From positions 1-8,464 of the forward strand of contig URRU01000073.1 in assembly GCA_900550335.1 (NCBI GenBank): 8,464 nucleotides of DNA, written 5' to 3'. Shown in pieces: positions 4,990 to 8,464 of the stretch; position 1 is the first letter of the stretch; every line of letters starts with the position of its first letter. The notes beneath the pieces were generated by a model. The model made no database searches, was not told the origin of the DNA, and saw only the letters and a program-made list of their open reading frames with translations. The position numbers were made by a program, and so were the translations under genes. The stretch comes from an uncultured Clostridium sp. GTDB lineage: Bacteria; Bacillota; Clostridia; Peptostreptococcales; Peptostreptococcaceae.

Positions 4990-6855
4990 ATGGTTAATCT
5001 ATGTATATACGAATCATTGAAAAATGTAGACGACTATGTTGACTACACAGACAATATAGAATTTGAATATAGATATAAATACGATTTTATTACAGAGGCT
5101 TCAAAGAGAAATTATCGGAACATAGTTTTAAGGTCTCTAATTCAGATATATAACAAAGATAGTGAAAATCTAAAATTTCCCGAAACAGAGTACCCGATTT
5201 CTTCGTATATGGGATGCTTTGTAAATTCTGTAAGGGGAATTGTCTCTGAAAATATACTCCCAAAAGAATGGGTAGAAAAATTCACAAAAAACACAATTTT
5301 AAATTCTAAAGATAAAAAAGAAGTTCAGATTGCATTGGCACTTGGGGAATATTTCCTAGCAGATAATCTTGTAGAGGAAGTTAGCAAGGTCTTTTCAAAA
5401 TCTGGAGATTATATAACTTATGTTATAGGTGTTATAAAAAGAATGCAAAACTACAACACATTCCTTTTCGATTTAATAAAAAATTCAAAGGGAATGATAA
5501 AATTTATAGCTGCTGAAAATATTGAAGAAATAGATATGAAAATAACTAAGTATATGCTTACAGAGGGATATAAAGACGATTATTATGGAGATTTTATGGC
5601 AGGACTTGTTATTAATCTGTTTAATTGTTCTGCATATCTACTTAGAGAGGATATAACAACTGATGAAGTAAATAAATTCTGTAAGTTGTTTGTAGATTTC
5701 TTTAGAAGCTCAGGGCCTGCACCTTTTACGGGAGATTTAGACTTTTTAGATGCATTTTTATACAATATAGAAAAATATGGAGACAGTATAGAGGCACTAT
5801 ACTGTATATTTGCAATAAAGGAAATTGTTTTAGAGGATAAAACAATAGAGATAGATGAAAAAGAGTTTTCAAAAGGGATAAAATCATTGGCAAGTCAGAA
5901 AAAATTTAAAACTGACTTAAAAAATGCACTAGCAGAGGGAGAATTTGAATTATCTGATTTAATGTTTATGGCAGAGAATATTGAAATGAATATTAATCTT
6001 AAAAAGGTTAAGAAGTTCCTAGAAAAAGATGCCTATAATCCAAAAATATACAGATCACTACTTGAATGCGATACTTTTTTAAATCATGTTGAACTTGTAG
6101 AATATGTAGAAGAAAATCTAGATTTTTCTGATATTGTCGGCAAAATGGAAGGGATAAGTCTTAGAGATGAGAGAGAATTAAATAAAAAAGAGGAAATATT
6201 TGATTTGATTTTATCTGAATTAGATAAAGTTTATCCAGTAGGTGTAAACCTTCTTAAAATGGGAATGGATGCAAATAGCACTAGAATAAGAAGAAAAACA
6301 TCAAAAGTTTTATTGAAATTAAAAAAACAGCTACCTAATGACTTTGTGGATTATATAGTTATGAGATTCTCTATGGAAATTATTCCTGAAGTTAAGAAAA
6401 ATTACGAAAAAATTATAAATAGAGATGTAAATAAAAAAATAGAAAAAATATCTGTAGAGGATATAAAAGTAGATGTAAATTCTAAGGATATTTATGTATT
6501 AGACACTTATATAGCAGGACTTGCTTATAGAGACAAGGATATGCTTGAAAAAGAAATTAGGGAAAATGTAAGATTCTATATGAAGAGAGATATTTCTAAT
6601 TTACACGATATTAAAGCTATAAAGATTGTATCTAAAAGTGGGCACGTTGTCGGATTTGTACCTAAAAAAGACAATGAGATAATAAGTAGACTTATGGATT
6701 CTGGAAAATATTTCTACTGCATAATAAATGAGGTCGATATGGATAGACTTCATGTTGGTATAGAAATATATATGAGCTACAAAGATGTCATTATGCAGAT
6801 AGATCAAGTTGCTAGGGCTTTATCATTAGAGCCTAAGAAAAATAGATTCAATTAA
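4990..6855 (+). CDS. Unknown protein with helical body and C-terminal HIRAN-like domain
   Basis: A cytoplasmic protein of 621 residues with no signal peptide or membrane helix; function unknown. Residues about 30-480 look almost entirely helical, with alternating hydrophobic and charged segments. The 425-478 stretch (DANSTRIRRKTSKVLLKLKK, then an IIPEVKK segment) resembles HEAT/ARM-type helical repeats. Residues about 501-595 match the HIRAN pattern: TYIAGLAY at 506-513, then KRDISNLHDIKAIKI (532-546), matching the family's R-E-x-x-N-x-x-D-x-x-A-I core, then GHVVGFVPKKDNEIISRLMDSGK. HIRAN domains in eukaryotic HLTF bind DNA 3' ends, and bacterial ones accompany helicases and nucleases or stand alone. 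No helicase or nuclease motif is visible here, so it may be an adaptor or DNA-end sensor (inference). AAGGGG seven bases before the ATG supports the start. No promoter fits between the upstream hairpin and the gene. Confidence 0.85.
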   Translation: MVNLCIYESLKNVDDYVDYTDNIEFEYRYKYDFITEASKRNYRNIVLRSLIQIYNKDSENLKFPETEYPISSYMGCFVNSVRGIVSENILPKEWVEKFTKNTILNSKDKKEVQIALALGEYFLADNLVEEVSKVFSKSGDYITYVIGVIKRMQNYNTFLFDLIKNSKGMIKFIAAENIEEIDMKITKYMLTEGYKDDYYGDFMAGLVINLFNCSAYLLREDITTDEVNKFCKLFVDFFRSSGPAPFTGDLDFLDAFLYNIEKYGDSIEALYCIFAIKEIVLEDKTIEIDEKEFSKGIKSLASQKKFKTDLKNALAEGEFELSDLMFMAENIEMNINLKKVKKFLEKDAYNPKIYRSLLECDTFLNHVELVEYVEENLDFSDIVGKMEGISLRDERELNKKEEIFDLILSELDKVYPVGVNLLKMGMDANSTRIRRKTSKVLLKLKKQLPNDFVDYIVMRFSMEIIPEVKKNYEKIINRDVNKKIEKISVEDIKVDVNSKDIYVLDTYIAGLAYRDKDMLEKEIRENVRFYMKRDISNLHDIKAIKIVSKSGHVVGFVPKKDNEIISRLMDSGKYFYCIINEVDMDRLHVGIEIYMSYKDVIMQIDQVARALSLEPKKNRFN

Positions 6856-7043
6856 CATATTATATTTCATAGAGGGGAATGGAGAATACAAAATTTAAGA
6901 TAGAGTGAAAAAAATTTAAAAGATTGAAGTTTTTTTAAAATAAAAAGCATATAGTCTTTGAAAAATACAGACAAATCTGATAAAATAGAATAAAGTCAAA
7001 AAAACGGAATAATCAGAAAGTTTAAAAAGGGGAGGATTTATTC
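6856..7043 (+). other. Intergenic leader region of brnQ
   Basis: 188 bases of AT-rich DNA after the HIRAN gene. No G/C-containing terminator stem was found, only A/T runs around 6908-6940. The brnQ promoter sits at 6958-6986 and its ribosome binding site GGGGAGG at 7029-7035. The predicted untranslated leader is only about 50 bases, too short for a T-box or other large riboswitch. Confidence 0.5.
6958..6986 (+). promoter_or_regulatory. Sigma-A-type promoter of brnQ
   Basis: TTGAAA (6958-6963), a spacer of exactly 17 bases, and TAAAAT (6981-6986): a near-consensus pair. Transcription would start near 6993. In low-GC Firmicutes branched-chain amino acid carriers are often CodY targets, but I see no clear CodY box here. 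Confidence 0.7.
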
Positions 7044-8339
7044 ATGAACAAAAAAACAACTGACATATTTGTCGTGGGGTTTGCACTGTTCTCAATATTC
7101 TTTGGGGCAGGTAACTTACTTTTCCCACCATACTTAGGTCTGGTTTCGGGACAAGATTGGTTTATTTCATTCTTAGGATTCATAATTGGGGATGCAGGAC
7201 TAGCACTTTTAGTTATAGTTGTTGCAGCTAAAAATAAGGGGATACTGGATGAAATTTTAGTTAGAGGTGGAAAGAAGCTGGCCAGATTTATTGGTTGTGC
7301 AGCGATTTTATGTATAGGGCCATTCTTAGCAATACCAAGAACAGCAGCTACTACATTTGAAATGAGTATTCTACCATTTATGCCTAATTTAGGCACTGCA
7401 GGGTCTGTTATTTTCTCGATATTATTCTTTGTAGCTACTTATGTACTTACAATAAAATCTACAAGAGTTTTAGATATTATAGGTAAATTCTTAACTCCTG
7501 TACTTTTATTAAGCTTATTAGCTCTTATAATAAAAGGTGTTATAACACCAATAGGACCTATGAGTCCAGACCACATGATAGACAGAAGTCTATTCAGTGA
7601 AGGTCTTTCTCAGGGATATTTAACAATGGATGCACTTGGAGCATCTGCAATGGCTGGTATAATGATAAATACTTTAGTTTCTAAGGGATATAAAGATACA
7701 AAAGATCAGATATCTATGACTATAAAATCTGGATTTGTTGCAGGTATAGCATTATCAATAGTATATGGTGGACTTTGCTACTTAGGAGCTACTATGTCTA
7801 CTATACACGATATAAACACTTCTCAGGCTCTTCTAGTGGTTGCAGCTACTGAGGGAATATTTGGAACGCCAGGTAAAGTTCTACTAGCGATAATGGTTTT
7901 ATTCGCTTGTTTAACAACATCAATCGGTTTAACATCATCTGCAGGTAGATATTTTGAAGATACAACAGATGGAAGATTATCTTACGAAAAAATAGTTACA
8001 GCTATATGTATATTTAGTGCAGTTGTTTCTACATTTGGTGTAAACAAGATAATACAGATATCTATACCAATACTTCAGACTATATACCCTGTTATGATAA
8101 TACTTGTTGTACTTACAATATTCACTAAACAGATAAAAAATGATAATACATTTAAAGGTGCAGCATACTTCACATTTGTAGCTAGTATATTATCTGTAGC
8201 AAATTCTTTAACAGGTGCATTTGAATTTATAAATGTATTACCACTTACATCTCTTGGACTTGGTTGGATAGTTCCAGGGTTAGTAGGAGCTTTAGTAGGA
8301 AGCTTTATAAAAACTAAAGAATCAATGCAGACTTTATAG
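7044..8339 (+). CDS. brnQ: Branched-chain amino acid carrier, BrnQ (LIVCS family)
   Basis: A secondary transporter that imports leucine, isoleucine and valine with Na+ or H+. At 431 residues it has the usual family length, and hydrophobic stretches fit about 12 membrane helices. The N-terminal FFGAGNLLFPP (19-29) and GPFLAIPRTAATTFE (92-106) are the most recognisable LIVCS signatures. No frameshift or truncation is seen; the C-terminus ends with a short charged tail, KTKESMQTL. GGAGG eight bases before the ATG sets the start. It has its own promoter and no evident link to the envelope genes upstream. Import of branched-chain amino acids fits an amino-acid-fermenting clostridium, where they are Stickland substrates (inference). 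A long minus-strand frame overlapping its start is only a shadow of this gene. Confidence 0.95.
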   Translation: MNKKTTDIFVVGFALFSIFFGAGNLLFPPYLGLVSGQDWFISFLGFIIGDAGLALLVIVVAAKNKGILDEILVRGGKKLARFIGCAAILCIGPFLAIPRTAATTFEMSILPFMPNLGTAGSVIFSILFFVATYVLTIKSTRVLDIIGKFLTPVLLLSLLALIIKGVITPIGPMSPDHMIDRSLFSEGLSQGYLTMDALGASAMAGIMINTLVSKGYKDTKDQISMTIKSGFVAGIALSIVYGGLCYLGATMSTIHDINTSQALLVVAATEGIFGTPGKVLLAIMVLFACLTTSIGLTSSAGRYFEDTTDGRLSYEKIVTAICIFSAVVSTFGVNKIIQISIPILQTIYPVMIILVVLTIFTKQIKNDNTFKGAAYFTFVASILSVANSLTGAFEFINVLPLTSLGLGWIVPGLVGALVGSFIKTKESMQTL

Positions 8340-8353
8340 TCTATAATTAAATT

Positions 8354-8393
8354 AATTTATAAGAATAAAAATCAATTTACAAGAACAAAAATA
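8354..8393 (+). repeat. Imperfect 20-bp tandem repeat downstream of brnQ
   Basis: Units 8354-8373 and 8374-8393 match at 17 of 20 bases (core AATTTAYAAGAAYAAAAAT). A more decayed third copy may continue to about 8413. It lies in the AT-only tail after brnQ, where no gene was seen to the window end. Confidence 0.6.
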
Positions 8394-8410
8394 AATTAAT
8401 AAAAATAAAT

Positions 8411-8464
8411 TAAGATTGATTAACACAAATTAAAAGTGATTAATAAAGATTAAATCTAATCTTA
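8411..8464 (+). other. Inverted arms at the right edge, possible start of a terminator or repeat
   Basis: TAAGATT (8411-8417) and AATCTTA (8458-8464) are exact reverse complements, and AGATTAAATCT (8447-8457) is a nested near-palindrome. The structure reaches the window edge, so whether a T-run follows is unknown. Confidence 0.25.

Noticed and set aside
5583..5765. 60-residue minus-strand frame
   Set aside because: Antisense within the HIRAN gene, with no initiation signal and no recognisable sequence.
6601..6807. 68-residue minus-strand frame
   Set aside because: Antisense to the well-conserved HIRAN domain; a shadow.
6856..7043. T-box or other amino-acid riboswitch ahead of brnQ
   Set aside because: The predicted leader is only about 50 bases and no T-box core sequence or antiterminator stem is present.
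7022..7396. 124-residue minus-strand frame
   Set aside because: Antisense to the BrnQ N-terminus, which has clear family motifs; the shadow has low-complexity Pro/Ala/Lys content and no ribosome binding site.
8341..8464. CRISPR array or transposon end
   Set aside because: The repeats are short, imperfect, adjacent without spacers, and made of simple AT-rich words; no transposase or cas gene is present.

Overview
The window is AT-rich, low-GC Gram-positive DNA, most likely from a member of the Clostridia. Peptostreptococcaceae are plausible because of the CWB2-type cell-wall-binding modules and the codon bias, but that placement is inference. Strong AGGAGG-type ribosome binding sites, sigma-A-like promoters and a YkuD/CWB2 surface protein all fit a Firmicute with a peptidoglycan wall and secondary wall polymers.

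Layout. Positions 1-556 are read on the minus strand. A 31-residue, cysteine-containing, very acidic peptide gene (461-556) is followed by a perfect 15-bp hairpin with a T-run. After 22 more bases comes the start of a class I SAM-dependent methyltransferase that runs off the left edge (1-390). This block is much poorer in GC (about 19% in the methyltransferase by hand count) than the sampled plus-strand genes (roughly 27-33%). It looks like the right-hand end of an accessory cluster, possibly for a ribosomally made, modified peptide. A 290-bp divergent spacer separates it from the rest.

Positions 847-8339 hold five plus-strand genes: a membrane-anchored YkuE/YaeI-like metallophosphoesterase; a UDP-glucose 4-epimerase (galE) with its own promoter; a secreted L,D-transpeptidase carrying both CW_binding_1 and CWB2 wall-anchoring modules; a 621-residue protein of unknown function with a helical body and a C-terminal HIRAN-like domain; and a BrnQ branched-chain amino acid carrier with its own strong promoter. 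Each has a good ribosome binding site. The spacers (115-197 bp) and recognisable promoters suggest mostly single-gene transcription units. The possible exception is the HIRAN gene, which starts 14 bases after a terminator-like hairpin.

How they fit together. The phosphoesterase, galE and the L,D-transpeptidase can all be linked to the cell envelope: lipid or phosphate ester processing, UDP-sugar supply for wall polymers, and 3-3 peptidoglycan cross-linking. The HIRAN protein and BrnQ have no evident functional tie to them. The most novel material is the peptide/hairpin/methyltransferase block, the HIRAN protein and the doubly anchored transpeptidase.
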